The position numbers were made by a program, and so were the translations under genes. The notes beneath the pieces were generated by a model that did no database searches, had not been told where the DNA came from, and worked only from the letters and a program-made list of their open reading frames with translations. From positions 62,001-126,000 of the forward strand of contig NZ_VSEY01000022.1 of the NCBI RefSeq assembly GCF_008086045.1: a DNA stretch of 64,000 nucleotides, read 5' to 3'. Positions 26,377-34,135 of the stretch are shown here, piece after piece. Within the stretch, counting starts at the first letter, position 1. Every line of letters starts with the position of its first letter. Source of the stretch: Nonomuraea sp. PA05 (GTDB lineage Bacteria; Actinomycetota; Actinomycetes; Streptosporangiales; Streptosporangiaceae).

Positions 26377-26709
26377 TCAGGCCGCGGGCGTCTTGCTCTC
26401 GTCGTTCTGCTTTTCGTCGTTCCGCACTGCGGTGACATCCACGGAGTCCTCAACGACCGGCGCGTCCTGGACCTGCCGCTCGACGCGGACGGTCCACTCC
26501 GAGGCGACGGCGGCCAGCGTGGCGGCCACGGTGAGGAACGGAGCGGCGACGAACGCCACAGCCCCCACCGTCACCGGAACCTCCATCACGGCCCGCCCGT
26601 GCGAGTCCTTGACGATGATCCGGCGCACGTTGCCCTCGTGCAGGACATTCTTGATCTTGCCGGCGAGTTCTGTGCCACGGCTCCTGACGTGTTCCTTGGC
26701 GACGGTCAT
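26377..26709 (-). CDS. DUF4342-like small membrane-associated protein
   Basis: A 110-residue protein. The first 50 residues (GKIKNVLHEGNVRRIIVKDS, then GRAVMEVPVTVG) resemble the DUF4342 family. A hydrophobic segment VGAVAFVAAPFLTVAATLAA is followed by the short stretch VASEWTVRVER and a charged tail. The ATG at 26709 is preceded by GAGAGGGG. Its function is unknown. A degenerate pair of DevR-type boxes lies upstream. Confidence 0.7.
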   Translation of the reverse strand: MTVAKEHVRSRGTELAGKIKNVLHEGNVRRIIVKDSHGRAVMEVPVTVGAVAFVAAPFLTVAATLAAVASEWTVRVERQVQDAPVVEDSVDVTAVRNDEKQNDESKTPAA

Positions 26710-26740
26710 GATGACGCCCCTCTCTTGCTGTCCTGCCTCC

Positions 26741-26805
26741 AGCCTCATGCCGGGGCGGTGACCGCGGGGAGGGCAGAAGGTCATCAGGCGCGGGCCGAAA
26801 GCCAC
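26741..26805 (-). promoter_or_regulatory. Degenerate tandem DevR-type boxes for DUF4342-like gene
   Basis: Read leftward: GTGGCTTTCGGCCC (26792-26805), then ATGACCTTCTGCCC (26771-26784), offset 21 bp. GAGGCT (26741-26746), followed by GGAGG, lies 24 bases further. Three or four arm positions deviate from the consensus. Confidence 0.45.
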
Positions 26806-26981
26806 GGTCTCCAAGGTCGGCGAGCCAGGAGGGAAGGCGGGTCGTACGACGTTGCCTGGGGGAGGCCGCCGGCGGTGTTCTGGCCCCCGCGTACCTGGAA
26901 AAAGCTTGCCGGACGCGTACGGGGCCAAGGTCGGCGGGCGGGGTCGTGGGTGGGAGCCTGCGGGTGACGGAGGTGAGGACC

Positions 26982-27182
26982 ATGGCACTCCAGATCAGAG
27001 ATGTGATGAGCAGGGAGGCGGTGGCGGTCCGGGAGGACACGCCGGTCTCCCGGGTCATCTGGACGCCGCGCTACTTCGGTGTCGGTGCCGTGCCGGTGCT
27101 GGATGCCGGAAGACATGTGGTGCACATGGACACACCCCTGCGTGAGGCGGCCAGACTGATGCACGACCACCGCATCAGGAAA
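26982..27182 (+). pseudogene. CBS-domain protein remnant
   Basis: From the ATG at 26982 the frame reads LQIRDVMSREAVAVREDTPV, then jumps to GVGAVPVLDAGRHVVHMDTP and LREAARLMHDHRIRKP. These are the start of one CBS motif and the start of another, with the middle deleted. The frame then enters unrelated sequence. Confidence 0.7.
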
Positions 27183-27199
27183 CCGCGATCACCACCGAG

Positions 27200-27433
27200 A
27201 TCCGCGAGCAGGTGGTCTCGCCGGGCTTCGTCCCCAGCCGTCGTCCGGCCTCCAGCAGCATGGCCGGGGTCCGGCAGGGGCGTCGGGCCGGCATCGGTGG
27301 CGATCACGCCGTCCACCCTGACGTGGATCATGCCGGACAGGCCGGCCCGGTACAGGAGCTCGGCGCCGTTGCGGCTCGGCGAGACGGCCCCGACGGGAGC
27401 TTCGTGGTGGCGCAGGTCGTGCAGCAGGGACAC
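27200..27433 (-). pseudogene. HAD-like protein C-terminal remnant
   Basis: The minus-strand frame SLLHDLRHHEAPVGAVSPSR, then RAGLSGMIHVRVDGV, is clearly homologous to the middle of the intact HAD-like gene at 7347-8099 (LLHDLRHHGALTGAVSPSRN). It lacks motif I and the C-terminus. Confidence 0.75.
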
Positions 27434-27520
27434 ATCCGGCCGCCGCCGGGCAGGAACTCGCGGTGCCGGCCCCGCCGGGGAAGGTCGGTCACGCGGATCG
27501 CGTGCCGGTCTCCGTTTCCG

Positions 27521-28216
27521 TCACCTGCCCCAGTTCGTGTCGTCGTGCTTCCAGCTGAGCTTGTCGATGACGTCGACCACGCCGTCCACACGGCCGGCCA
27601 TCCGGGCGGCGACCCTGGCGTCGCTGCGGCGGTCCATCCAGCCGGTGAGCGTCACCACGCCGTGGTCGGCCTGCACCTTGATGCCGAGGGTCTCGACCCA
27701 GAGCGATCGTTCCAGCACGTCCTCGCGGATGGTGCGGGCGATGTCGGCGTCGGAGCGGACGAAGACCTTCAGCAGGTCGCGGCGGCTGACGATGCCGCGC
27801 AGGGTGCCGTCGTCGGCGGTGACGACGAGGCGTTTGACGCCGTGCTGGTCCATCGCGCGGGCGGCCTTCACGACCGGGGCGGTGGCGGGGATGGTGACGG
27901 CGGGGGTGGTCATCAGCTCGGCTGCGGTGTCGCCGGTGGCCTTGCGGCGCATGTCGGCGTTCTCCGGGGACAGGCGGTGGCGCAGCCGGGCCCGCAGCGG
28001 CGGTTTGTAGCCCTCCTGGTAGTAGAGCTCCTGGAACTCCTCTTTGCACAGCAGGTCGGCCTCGGAGACGACGCCGAGAACGTGGCCGGCGTCGTCGATC
28101 ACCGGCACGGCGCTGACGCCGTGTTCGATGAGCGCTTCGGCGATGTCCTTGAACGGGGTGGCTTCGTGGACCGAGATGACCTCGCGGGTCATGACCTCGT
28201 TGACGGTGACGTGCAT
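27521..28216 (-). CDS. CBS-pair plus BON domain protein
   Basis: A 231-residue protein. CBS motif 1 is at about 1-60 (TVNEVMTREVISVHEATPFK, then AVPVIDDAGHVLGVVSEADL). A basic linker spans 60-95, CBS motif 2 lies at about 95-150 (LVVTADDGTLRGIVSRRDLL), and a C-terminal BON domain at about 160-225 (VQADHGVVTLTGWMDRRSDA). CBS pairs sense adenylates; BON domains bind membranes or phospholipids. The ATG at 28216 has AAGGAGGAG upstream. Paralogues are at 38019, 43091 and, rearranged, 43780. Confidence 0.92.
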   Translation of the reverse strand: MHVTVNEVMTREVISVHEATPFKDIAEALIEHGVSAVPVIDDAGHVLGVVSEADLLCKEEFQELYYQEGYKPPLRARLRHRLSPENADMRRKATGDTAAELMTTPAVTIPATAPVVKAARAMDQHGVKRLVVTADDGTLRGIVSRRDLLKVFVRSDADIARTIREDVLERSLWVETLGIKVQADHGVVTLTGWMDRRSDARVAARMAGRVDGVVDVIDKLSWKHDDTNWGR

Positions 28217-28244
28217 CGTGCTCCTCCTTCGGAGTCCTGCCCTC

Positions 28245-28287
28245 ATCGCAGCGCGGACTCAGCGGCGGCGATAGAGGCGGAGGTCAC
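28245..28287 (-). promoter_or_regulatory. DevR-type box and -10-like element for CBS-BON gene
   Basis: Read leftward, GTGACCTCCGCCTC (28274-28287) is followed at 23 bases by TGCGAT (28245-28250). The box is degenerate but aligns with that of the paralogue at 38760-38773. Confidence 0.55.
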
Positions 28288-28506
28288 GTGCTCGAAGTGC
28301 CGTTGGTCGGGTCAGGAGCCCGGACACCGCTGTCGGCCTGCTCAGGCCGCCGGCGTGACCAGATCGGTGCTCACCGGCTCGCCGGCCGCTCGGTGAGGTG
28401 GTTGTACTCGAGGTCGTCCAGCGTGCGGGAGACGGCGAGCTCGTCGCCGATCCCCGCCTTTTGCTCACGGCGAGTGCAGGATCGCGGCTGACGGAAGGGT
28501 CAGGCA

Positions 28507-28571
28507 GGGCCGAAGGTCCCGGCCCGCGGGGACCTCGGCCCCTGACGGCTGCGGCGCCGCGGGCCCATAGT
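28507..28571 (+). promoter_or_regulatory. Tandem DevR-type boxes and -10-like element for CBS gene
   Basis: GGGCCGAAGGTCCC (28507-28520) and GGGACCTCGGCCCC (28529-28542) are offset by 22 bp. CATAGT (28566-28571), followed by GGAAG, lies 23 bases after the second. The gene starts at 28600. Confidence 0.7.
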
Positions 28572-28599
28572 GGAAGCCTGGTCGGCCCGAGGGGGAACC

Positions 28600-29034
28600 A
28601 TGAAGGTCAAAGACGTGATGTCCGCTCCCGTGGTGGCGGTGCCGCCTGGCGTGACCGTCCAGGACGTCGCCCGCCACATGGACTACTCGGGCGTCGGCTG
28701 CGTGGTGGTGACCGACGGCCAGGCCGCGGTCGGGATCGTCACCGACCGGGATCTGGTGCTGCGGGTGCTCGCTCCCGGCATGGGCGGCGAGATCTCCATC
28801 GCGGAGGTGATGACCCCGGCGCCGATGACCGTGCGGCCTGGCGACGACCTGGACCTGGCGTTCGAGGTGTTCCGGCGCGGCCCGTTCCGGCGCCTGCCCG
28901 TGGTCGAGGACGGGACGGTCGTGGGCATGGTCACCCTGGACGATCTGCTCCTGCACGTTCACCAGGTGAGCGGTGACCTGCTCAAGCCCGTCGTCAGCGA
29001 GATCTCCGAGCCCCAGCACCCCGGGCGCGGGTAG
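28600..29034 (+). CDS. CBS-domain pair protein (Hrp1-like)
   Basis: A 144-residue protein made of two CBS motifs: KVKDVMSAPVVAVPPGVTVQ to GIVTDRDLVLRV (about 1-55) and EVMTPAPMTVRPGDDLDLAF to VVGMVTLDDLL (about 70-125). Its size and layout are those of the hypoxic response protein 1 group that is DosR-controlled in mycobacteria. Ligands are probably adenine nucleotides. The start at 28600 fits the tandem-box promoter. Confidence 0.9.
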   Translation: MKVKDVMSAPVVAVPPGVTVQDVARHMDYSGVGCVVVTDGQAAVGIVTDRDLVLRVLAPGMGGEISIAEVMTPAPMTVRPGDDLDLAFEVFRRGPFRRLPVVEDGTVVGMVTLDDLLLHVHQVSGDLLKPVVSEISEPQHPGRG

Positions 29035-29112
29035 CGGCGGTCAGGCGGCCGCAGGCACCGGTCCGTCTCGCGCGGGCAACGCCAGGACGGGTCTCGTCAG
29101 GTCACACGAGGG

Positions 29113-29200
29113 CGGTGGGCCGCCGTACGTGCCCGTCGGCCCGATCGTCTATCTGCTGTGGGGACGACGACGCCCGGCCCGCAGGCGCCATCGGCCGGCA
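29113..29200 (+). pseudogene. PLDc_N-like small protein, C-terminal scrap
   Basis: The plus-strand frame VPVGPIVYLLWGRRRPARR matches the final segment of the small membrane proteins at 15193 and 42131 (QPVGPIAYLLWGRR). The rest is gone. Confidence 0.7.
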
Positions 29201-29211
29201 TGAGGAAGGCG

Positions 29212-29568
29212 GTCGCCTGGCTGTGCTCGCCGCCCGCGTGCTGCTCCCCGGGAACCGAGCGCGGCGACGTGGAGACCGCATGCCCCTCGGAGCGCGAAAT
29301 GCGTGTCCGATACCAAGGAATTGGGCATGACGAAATCCGTGAAGCAGCCCTTTCGATGCGTTCCGCGCCCTCGCTGAGCGACGCGATGTTCGCGGCGGCC
29401 CGCTCGGGTGACCTGCGAGTGTTGTGGATCATCGGGGAGGACGTGGCCACCACCGATCCCGGCGCCGACGAGGTGCTGGCAGCCTCGGCCGCGGCCTGCG
29501 GAACCGTCACCTCACGCCCTGAGCACACGGTCACCGCCGTCCGCCTCCGCCTGGAAGAGAGTCCATGA
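29212..29568 (+). pseudogene. Molybdopterin oxidoreductase (formate dehydrogenase-like) remnant
   Basis: One frame contains GDLRVLWIIGEDVATTDPGA and DEVLAASAAACGTVTS, which resemble the middle of molybdopterin-dependent formate dehydrogenase or NuoG-like large subunits (GELxALWIxGEDxxxxDP). The preceding part (REMRVRYQGIGHDEIREAAL) may belong to the same gene. The cofactor and cluster sites are absent. It suggests a lost formate/NAD electron-transfer gene in the island. Identity is moderately sure. Confidence 0.5.
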
Positions 29569-30422
29569 TGCCCACCTCGACCGTCGTCGGGTTCGACGGC
29601 TCCCGGACGGCGTGGTCCGCGCTCGACTGGGCGGCCCAGGACGCCGGCCGCAGAGGGCTGCCGCTGCGGATCGTGCACGTCCGCGAGCCCTGGTGTGCTG
29701 AGCACCCGCCGGACGCCACCGGCGAGCACGACACCTTGACCACGCGATGCGAGCGGCTGCTCGCCGGCGCGGCCCGGCGTGCCCGCGACTCGGCCCCCGA
29801 GACGTCGATCTCGACTGCCCTGGTGACAGGAGCGGTGACCGAGCGGCTGCGCAGCGAAGCCGAGACGGCCGACACCGTGGTGGTCGGCAGCAGAGGGCTG
29901 GGTGGTTTCGCCGGCCTGGTGCTGGGCTCGGTCGGGCTCGGCCTGGCCGCGTGCGCCGCATGCCCGGTGGTCGTGGTCAGGCGCCTGCCACGCGCGCCCA
30001 GCGGTGAGATCGTGGTGGGCTACGACGGTTCTCCCGCGGCGGACCAGGCTTTGGAGTACGCCGCGAGGCAGGCCGCCGTCGGCCGGGGCCGTCTGCGTGT
30101 CCTGCACGGTCTGCGCCATCCGCCCGCCGCCCCGCATCCCGTCGGCTTCGGGCCGGTGCCCGTGGATGACAGCGACGGCATCGAGCAGCGCCTGTCCGAT
30201 TGGCGCGGGAGGCATCCCGGCGTCGATCTGACCGTGTCGATGAGCTTCGAGCACCCCATCGCGGCCCTGGCCGCGGCCTCCCGCACCGCCGACCTCGTCG
30301 TCGTGGGCGCGGTGGGGCTCAGCGGAGTGTCGTGCGCGAGGCTGGGCTCCGTAGGCCACAGCGTCCTGCACCGGGCGCACTGCCCGGTCGCCGTGGTGAA
30401 CGCGCAGCCGCCACCGGCATAG
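29565..30422 (+). CDS. Universal stress protein, two tandem UspA domains
   Basis: A 285-residue protein. Domain 1 spans about 1-145 (STVVGFDGSRTAWSALDWAA, then VGSRGLGGFAGLVLGSVGLG) and domain 2 about 148-283 (GEIVVGYDGSPAADQALEYA, then VGAVGLSGVSCARLGSVGHS). In domain 2 the nucleotide loop is weaker than in domain 1. Two ATG codons at 29565 and 29568 are possible. No DevR-type box was found in front of it, so the start of the transcript is unclear; it overlaps the end of the dehydrogenase remnant. Confidence 0.9.
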   Translation: MMPTSTVVGFDGSRTAWSALDWAAQDAGRRGLPLRIVHVREPWCAEHPPDATGEHDTLTTRCERLLAGAARRARDSAPETSISTALVTGAVTERLRSEAETADTVVVGSRGLGGFAGLVLGSVGLGLAACAACPVVVVRRLPRAPSGEIVVGYDGSPAADQALEYAARQAAVGRGRLRVLHGLRHPPAAPHPVGFGPVPVDDSDGIEQRLSDWRGRHPGVDLTVSMSFEHPIAALAAASRTADLVVVGAVGLSGVSCARLGSVGHSVLHRAHCPVAVVNAQPPPA

Positions 30423-30429
30423 CGGCCTC

Positions 30430-30800
30430 AGCTCTGTACGCGCCGTGGCCGGACCACCGCCGTTCCCGCGCGGCACGGCACTCCTCCTCGAAGGAGTCGG
30501 CGAAGAGGCCGGCGTAGTCCCCTCCGTGGGCGCGTGGAGCACGGCCTCCCGGGCGGCGCCGGATCCGTCGTCGCCCACCACGACCAGTGACTGCACCGGT
30601 CCGTGGTCGCCGAGCGGACGACGACGACCGGGCCCTCGGCGTGTCCGGCGACCGCGAGTCCCACCGAGCCGAGCACCAGCCCTGCGAACCCGCCCAGGCC
30701 CCGGCTGCCCAGCACCAGGCACTGGCCGGAAGCCGATTGGCCGGCCAGCCTGTCCACCACGTTCCAGCAGAGGGCTCGGCTCGATCACCAGTACTCTCCT
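30430..30800 (-). pseudogene. Universal stress protein remnant, minus strand
   Basis: The minus-strand frame includes LVLGSRGLGGFAGLVLGSVG, then LAVAGHAEGPVVVVRS, the end of a first UspA domain, and after a frame change VQSLVVVGDDGSGAAREAVL, the start of a second. The rest is scrambled. It faces the plus-strand remnant at 30806. Confidence 0.75.
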
Positions 30801-30805
30801 GGGAT

Positions 30806-31260
30806 CGGTCAGTGACCACGTCGCCGGTCAGGCCGAGGCGGCCGTCGTGGTGGTCCACGGCGAGCAGCGGGCCGCCTACGGGGAGATCGTGGTGGGCGTG
30901 GATGATTCGCCCGAGTGCCAGGCGGCGCTGGCCTACGCCTCCCTGCGTGGCGGCGGCCCGTCCAGGCGTTCGGGATCGAGTTGCCGCAGGAGGCGGGCGA
31001 GGATCGTGTCGCCCGCGAGGACATGGTGACGGCGTGCCTGCAGCCGTTCAAGCGGCAGTACCTGGACGTCACTGTGATCAAGGACATCCGGTACGCCGGC
31101 GCTGTGGGGACACTCAGGCAGGCGTCGGAGGAAACAGACCTGCTGGTCGTCGGCTCCCACGGGCGCGGAGCCCCTGAGCCCGGCGCTGCTGGGCTCGGTC
31201 AGCAGGGGCGTTCTGCACCACGCGCGCTGCACGGTCGCCGTGATCCGGGCGGGCTTGAGG
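30806..31260 (+). pseudogene. Universal stress protein remnant, plus strand, frameshifted
   Basis: Pieces in three frames give GEIVVGVDDSPECQAALAYA, then VTVIKDIRYAGAVGTLRQAS and EETDLLVVGSHGRGA, then LGSVSRGVLHHARCTVAVIR. Together they cover a second UspA domain with two frameshifts. It ends just before the hypC promoter. Confidence 0.8.
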
Positions 31261-31263
31261 CCA

Positions 31264-31329
31264 GGGACCTTCGGCCCCCGGCATGCGGGACGTTCGCCGC
31301 TGCCCGCACCGATGAGCGCGGCGCACGCT
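31264..31329 (+). promoter_or_regulatory. Tandem DevR-type boxes and -10-like element for hypCDE
   Basis: GGGACCTTCGGCCC (31264-31277) and GGGACGTTCGCCGC (31287-31300) are offset by 23 bp. CACGCT (31324-31329) lies 23 bases after the second box. hypC starts at 31360. Confidence 0.7.
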
Positions 31330-31359
31330 GAGCGGAGAGGTGGAGGAGGCGAGGTCGTG

Positions 31360-31593
31360 ATGTGCCTGGGCATACCGGGAAGGATCGTGGCTCGCGACGG
31401 CGAGTCGGGGACTGTGGACTTCGACGGGCTGCGCCGCGAGGTGTGCCTGTCGTACACGCCGGAGGCCGGCGCGGGTGACTACGTGATCGTGCACGTCGGC
31501 TTCGCCATCTCCGTGCTGGACGAGGACGAGGCGCTGCGCACGCTCGCCGTGCTGCGCGCCATCCCGGGAGGGCTGGATGAGATACCTCGATGA
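31360..31593 (+). CDS. hypC: Hydrogenase assembly chaperone HypC
   Basis: A 77-residue protein beginning MCLGIPGRIV, the invariant HypC start with Cys2, which carries the Fe(CN)2CO unit during maturation of NiFe hydrogenases together with HypD. The ATG at 31360 has GGAGGAGGCGAGG upstream. Its end overlaps hypD by 17 bases. It is the first gene of a hypCDE operon facing the hydrogenase structural operon. hypA, hypB and hypF are not in the window. Confidence 0.95.
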   Translation: MCLGIPGRIVARDGESGTVDFDGLRREVCLSYTPEAGAGDYVIVHVGFAISVLDEDEALRTLAVLRAIPGGLDEIPR

Positions 31594-32665
31594 GTACCGC
31601 GACCCCGTCCTCGCCCGCCGCCTCGTACGGGAGATCCAGGCCGCCGCCACCCGGCCCTGGTCGATCATGGAGGTGTGCGGCGGGCAGACGCACACCATCG
31701 TCCGGCAGGGCATCGACGAGCTGCTCCCGGTGCGCATGGTGCACGGGCCCGGCTGCCCGGTGTGCGTGACGCCGCTGGCCACCATCGACCGGGCGCTGGC
31801 CATCGCCGCTCGCCCCGAGGTCGTCTTCACCTCGTTCGGCGACATGTTGCGCGTGCCCGGCTCCGGCGCGGACCTGCTGTCGGCCAAGGCGCGCGGTGCG
31901 GACGTGCGCGTGGTGTACTCGCCCCTCGACGCCGTGAAGCTTGCGGCGGCGAACCCGGACCGGCAGGTGGTGTTCTTCGCGGTCGGCTTCGAGACCACGG
32001 CGCCGGCCAACGCGATGGCCGTGCTCCGCGCGGACGCGGAACACCTCGGCAACTTCAGCGTCCTGGTCAGCCACGTCCTGGTGCCTCCCGCGATGGCCGC
32101 GATCATGGAGTCCGCCTCGGTGGACGCGTTCCTTGCGGCCGGGCACGTGTGCGCGGTGATGGGCTGGACCGAGTACGAGCCGCTGGCCGCCAAGTATCGG
32201 GTGCCGATCGTGGTCACCGGGTTCGAGCCGCTCGACCTGCTCGAAGGCATCCTCATGGCGGTCCGCCAGCTGGAGGAGGGGCGTTTCGAGGTGGAGAACC
32301 AGTACGCGCGGGCCGTCCGCCGTACCGGAAACACCTACGCCCAGGACGCGGTGCGGCGGGTCTTCCGGGTCAGCGACCAGACGTGGCGGGGGATCGGCGA
32401 GATCCCGGCCAGCGGGCTGGTGCTGGCGCCGGAGTTCGCCCGTCATGACGCGACGCTGCGGTTCGGCGTCGGCGACCTCAGCGCGAGCGAGCACCCCGAG
32501 TGCATCGCGGGGGAGATCCTGCGCGGCACGCGCACCCCGCTCGACTGCGCCGCCTACGGCACGCTCTGCACGCCGCGCAGACCGCTGGGCGCGCCGATGG
32601 TGTCCGCCGAGGGCACCTGCGCCGCCTTCCACAACGCCGGCCGCATCCGACAGGAGACGCCATGA
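31577..32665 (+). CDS. hypD: Hydrogenase formation protein HypD
   Basis: A 362-residue 4Fe-4S scaffold protein that works with HypC on assembly of the iron site with its cyanide and CO ligands. The conserved cysteine motifs MEVCGGQTHT (near residue 33) and HGPGCPVCVT (near 60) are present, with GFETTAPANA and the C-terminal cysteine region (HPECIAGEILRG, AYGTLCTPR) that binds the cluster. Length is normal. It overlaps hypC at its start and hypE at ATGA at its end. Confidence 0.96.
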   Translation: MRYLDEYRDPVLARRLVREIQAAATRPWSIMEVCGGQTHTIVRQGIDELLPVRMVHGPGCPVCVTPLATIDRALAIAARPEVVFTSFGDMLRVPGSGADLLSAKARGADVRVVYSPLDAVKLAAANPDRQVVFFAVGFETTAPANAMAVLRADAEHLGNFSVLVSHVLVPPAMAAIMESASVDAFLAAGHVCAVMGWTEYEPLAAKYRVPIVVTGFEPLDLLEGILMAVRQLEEGRFEVENQYARAVRRTGNTYAQDAVRRVFRVSDQTWRGIGEIPASGLVLAPEFARHDATLRFGVGDLSASEHPECIAGEILRGTRTPLDCAAYGTLCTPRRPLGAPMVSAEGTCAAFHNAGRIRQETP

Positions 32666-33711
32666 CCACCCGCTTCGACCCCATCGCCGCCACCTGCCCC
32701 GCCCCGCTGGCCGAGACGGACCGGGTGCTGCTCGGGCACGGCTCCGGCGGGCAGCTCATGGCCGAACTGCTCGCCGACCTCACCCCCCGCCTCGGCGCCG
32801 GCACGCTGGAGGACGCCGCGATCGTCGCCACCGGCGCGCCGGAGATCGTGGTGTCCACCGACGGGTTCGTGGTCACGCCCCGCTTCTTCCCCGGCGGCGA
32901 CATCGGGTCGCTGGCCGTGCACGGCACGGTCAACGACCTGGCCATGATGGGCGCCGTACCGGTCGCGCTGAGCCTGGCCTACATCGTGGAGGAAGGGCTG
33001 CCGCTGGACGAGCTGCGCCGCGTCACCACCTCCGTCGCCGAGGCCGCCCGCGCCTGCGACGTCCGCGTCGTGACCGGCGACACCAAGGTCGTCGGCAAGG
33101 GCGCGGCGGACGGCCTGTTCGTCACCACCACCGGGATCGGCGTGCGGCTGCCCGGCGCGCACGTCGCCGCCGCGAACGGCCGCCCCGGCGACGCCGTGCT
33201 GCTGTCCGGACCGATCGGGCTGCACGGGATCACCATCCTGAGCACCAGGGAAGGGCTCGGATTCGAGAGCACACTCGCCTCTGACAGCAGGCCGCTGCAC
33301 CGCCTGACCGCCGCGATGCTCACGGCGGGCGCCTGCGGGGTGCACACGTTGCGCGATCCGACCAGAGGCGGGCTGGCCAGCGCGCTGAACGAGCTGGCCG
33401 CCGCCTCCGGCGTGAGCGTGGAGCTGGACGAACCGGCCATCCCCGTCCCCGCGCAGGTCGCCGCAGCCTGCGACCTGCTGGGCCTGGACCCGATGCACGT
33501 GGCCAACGAGGGCTGCCTGGTCGCGTTCGTGGACCCGGTCAGGGCCGAGGCGGTGCTCGCCGCCATGCGCGCCCGGCCGGAGGGGGCGGTGGCCACCCGC
33601 ATCGGCACCGTGACCGCCGGCCATCTCGGGCGGGTCACCATGCGCACGCTGGTGGGCTCGCACCGAGTCATCAACATGCTGGTGGGGGAGCAGCTCCCGC
33701 GGATCTGCTGA
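32662..33711 (+). CDS. hypE: Hydrogenase maturation protein HypE
   Basis: A 349-residue AIR synthase-like enzyme that dehydrates the carbamoylated C-terminal cysteine to a thiocyanate, the source of the cyanide ligands. Features: LLGHGSGGQLMAELLADL, STDGFVVTPRFFPGGDIGSL, VTGDTKVVGKG and the C-terminal LPRIC ending in the acceptor cysteine. The start at 32662 overlaps the hypD stop. Its 3' end overlaps the convergent protease gene by about 40 bases. Confidence 0.96.
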   Translation: MTTRFDPIAATCPAPLAETDRVLLGHGSGGQLMAELLADLTPRLGAGTLEDAAIVATGAPEIVVSTDGFVVTPRFFPGGDIGSLAVHGTVNDLAMMGAVPVALSLAYIVEEGLPLDELRRVTTSVAEAARACDVRVVTGDTKVVGKGAADGLFVTTTGIGVRLPGAHVAAANGRPGDAVLLSGPIGLHGITILSTREGLGFESTLASDSRPLHRLTAAMLTAGACGVHTLRDPTRGGLASALNELAAASGVSVELDEPAIPVPAQVAAACDLLGLDPMHVANEGCLVAFVDPVRAEAVLAAMRARPEGAVATRIGTVTAGHLGRVTMRTLVGSHRVINMLVGEQLPRIC

Positions 33712-34135
33712 GGCCGCGCGCGATGGTGCGTGCCAGGGCCGCCACCGCCGCCGACACCGGCGCCGACAGCCCGGCGCCGTAACCGAACGCGGCGCCCTCC
33801 ACGGTGTAGACGACCAGCTCACCAGGCATCCGGCCAAGAACGCGCGCCAGTTCCACGGCATCGCCCAGGGACAGGACATGGCTGCTCGCCCCACCGTGCG
33901 GCAGCGATGGAACGCCGTGGAAGCGGCGCACGACACCCGGCGGCTCGCCTGAGCACGCGGCGTCGATCACGACGGCCACGTCCGCGTCCGTCCACGCTTC
34001 GATGAGCTCCGCCGGATCGCCGCCGTTCTCGACCGCAGGTATGCCCAGCTCGCGCAGCAGGCGGGCGGCCACGAGCCCGGCGCCGTCGTCGCCACGATGG
34101 TCGTTGCCGAGCCCGATGACGACCGTCCTAGTCAT
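33671..34135 (-). CDS. Hydrogenase maturation endopeptidase (HycI/HyaD family)
   Basis: A 154-residue protein with the family start VVIGLGNDHRGDDGAG, which supplies one nickel-sensing acid, and VVIDAACSG near residue 57 with the second. It removes the short C-terminal peptide of the hydrogenase large subunit after nickel insertion. It is the last gene of the hydrogenase operon, overlapping the large subunit gene by 8 bases. The convergent hypE overlaps its end. Confidence 0.92.
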   Translation of the reverse strand: MTRTVVIGLGNDHRGDDGAGLVAARLLRELGIPAVENGGDPAELIEAWTDADVAVVIDAACSGEPPGVVRRFHGVPSLPHGGASSHVLSLGDAVELARVLGRMPGELVVYTVEGAAFGYGAGLSAPVSAAVAALARTIARGLSRSAGAAPPPAC

